A stretch of 6,922 nucleotides of DNA from Chitinophagales bacterium (lineage in GTDB: Bacteria; Bacteroidota; Bacteroidia; Chitinophagales; UBA2359): NCBI GenBank assembly GCA_020631035.1, contig JAHDIA010000098.1, positions 1 to 6,922 on the forward strand, given 5' to 3'. Both the position numbers and the translations under genes were made by a program. A model generated the notes under the pieces. That model ran no database searches. It was not told the DNA's origin and was given only the letters and a program-made list of their open reading frames with translations. Positions 5,902-6,922 of the stretch are shown one piece after another. Every line of letters begins with the position of its first letter. Position 1 is the first letter of the stretch.

Positions 5902-6922
5902 ATGATTTGTTTTGAAACATATATCAGCGATTTAAACTTAGTATTCTTCCAAGAGAATAAAAAATTTCTCTTGGACTTTTCTAAAATTAACGGAATCATA
6001 AAAGAAGTTAGTGGAATCAATGATTTTTTTACCACTCAAGAACAAGGAACGGAATTATTCGAGAAAATAAAAGGACAAAGTTCTATTGTTGCAGAATCAA
6101 ACAGAAGAGAATATGGGGATTTTCAAACCAATCAGTTATTGACTCAAAATGTTACGGAATATATTCTTGGAAAATCTGATGATTTTGAATTTGTTTTGGA
6201 GCCTACTTGTGGTAAAGGGAACTTTCTTCTTGCATCAATTAAAAAAATCAAAAATCTAAAAAAGGTTTTTGGATTAGAAATTTATCAACCATACGTTTGG
6301 GAAACTAAATTCAAAATTTTAGAATATTTTCTTTTAACAAAAAATAATTCAAAACCCGAAATAGATATAATTCATGCCAATGCTTTTGAGTTTTCTTATG
6401 AAGATTTAGCCAAATCCACGCAAGACTTAAAAACATTGGTGATTGGAAACCCTCCTTGGGTTACGAATTCTGAACTTGGCTCAATTGATTCAAAAAACCT
6501 TCCTAAAAAATCAAATTTTAAAAAACATAGTGGCTTGGAAGCCATAACAGGAAAAGGGAACTTTGATATTGGTGAGTATATTTCTTTAATGATGTTGAAA
6601 TGTTTTGATAAACATAATGGAATATTTGCTTTTTTAATTAAAAACTCAGTTGTAAAAAATCTTATTCAAGACCAAGCACAAAATAAATTTAGGATTAGTC
6701 AATCGGAAAAATTAAATATTGATTCCAAAAAAGAATTCAATGTTTCTGTAAATGCTTGTTTGTTCCTAACTCAATTAAATAGTGAGCCAGAATTTACCTG
6801 TAAAGAATATGATTTCTATACTCGTAAAGTTATCACAACTTTTGGTTGGTACAAGGATAAATTTGTCAATTCGGTTCAAGATTACAATAAATCAAGTATC
6901 ATAGATGGAAAGTCAATATTTA
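5902..6922 (+). CDS. Gamma-class N6-adenine DNA methyltransferase of a type II-like R-M system (3' end outside window)
   Basis: The start is well fixed because an in-frame TAA immediately precedes the ATG (TAA-ATG, 5899-5904). The frame stays open to the window end, showing 340 residues. Motif order is that of gamma-type amino-methyltransferases, which transfer a methyl group from S-adenosylmethionine to adenine N6. Motif X is RREYGDFQTNQLLTQNVTEYI (68-88 region). Motif I is VLEPTCGKGNFLLA (98-111, the AdoMet loop). Motif II is VFGLEIY with acidic E126. A motif III-like strand, DIIHANAFEF, is at 155-164. Catalytic motif IV, GNPPW, is at 182-186. The following SNFKKHSGLEAITGKGNFDIGEYI (204-227) is typical of Eco57I/TaqI-like enzymes and precedes target recognition. 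The gene is visibly more AT-rich than the carbohydrate genes, as is common for transferred R-M genes. Its cognate nuclease appears reduced to the stub just upstream, so it may act as an orphan methylase unless a nuclease lies downstream. Confidence 0.88.
   Translation, partial: MICFETYISDLNLVFFQENKKFLLDFSKINGIIKEVSGINDFFTTQEQGTELFEKIKGQSSIVAESNRREYGDFQTNQLLTQNVTEYILGKSDDFEFVLEPTCGKGNFLLASIKKIKNLKKVFGLEIYQPYVWETKFKILEYFLLTKNNSKPEIDIIHANAFEFSYEDLAKSTQDLKTLVIGNPPWVTNSELGSIDSKNLPKKSNFKKHSGLEAITGKGNFDIGEYISLMMLKCFDKHNGIFAFLIKNSVVKNLIQDQAQNKFRISQSEKLNIDSKKEFNVSVNACLFLTQLNSEPEFTCKEYDFYTRKVITTFGWYKDKFVNSVQDYNKSSIIDGKSIF

Noticed and set aside
1..6922. CRISPR array, tRNA or rRNA genes
   Set aside because: No regularly spaced direct repeats and no cloverleaf or rRNA-like segments were seen on either strand.

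Overview
The window looks like chromosomal DNA from a member of the Bacteroidota. The evidence is a secreted protein with a typical type IX secretion (T9SS) C-terminal sorting domain, A-rich leaders without clear Shine-Dalgarno sequences, and a polysaccharide-degradation gene pair. I cannot name a genus from the sequence. Apart from the intergenic repeats, all assignments rest on motifs I recognise by eye, not on searches.

Layout. (1) Positions 1-1651, plus strand: the 3' end of an OsmC-type peroxide-reductase domain, an FMN-dependent NADH-azoreductase-like flavoprotein, and a pyridoxamine-5'-phosphate-oxidase-family flavin protein. All three suggest redox or electrophile defence. A 61-bp hairpin repeat separates the second and third genes. 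(2) Positions 1652-2022: no intact gene. The stretch holds an attC-like bulged hairpin just after the stop codon, a possible gene tail, and a GC-rich dispersed-repeat-like block containing a perfect 20-bp palindrome. (3) Positions 2023-5204, minus strand: a two-gene operon. The first gene encodes a 678-residue T9SS-exported protein of unrecognised enzyme class. The second encodes a GH88/GH105-type unsaturated glucuronyl/rhamnogalacturonyl hydrolase, whose TTG start overlaps the upstream stop codon. (4) Positions 5205-5738: intergenic DNA with a small hairpin in the operon leader, a GC-richer block, and a 162-bp palindromic MITE flanked by TTA direct repeats. (5) Positions 5739-6922, plus strand: a 49-codon gene resembling the amino-terminal stub of a type II restriction endonuclease, then a gamma-class N6-adenine DNA methyltransferase that runs off the window end.

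How the genes may work together. GH88/GH105 enzymes remove the 4,5-unsaturated uronic acid that polysaccharide lyases leave at chain ends. The translationally coupled 678-residue protein is therefore a good candidate for the partner lyase, exported through T9SS, and may represent an uncharacterised family. At the right end, a methyltransferase with a stub in place of its endonuclease suggests a restriction-modification system that lost its nuclease and kept an orphan methylase, next to a MITE.
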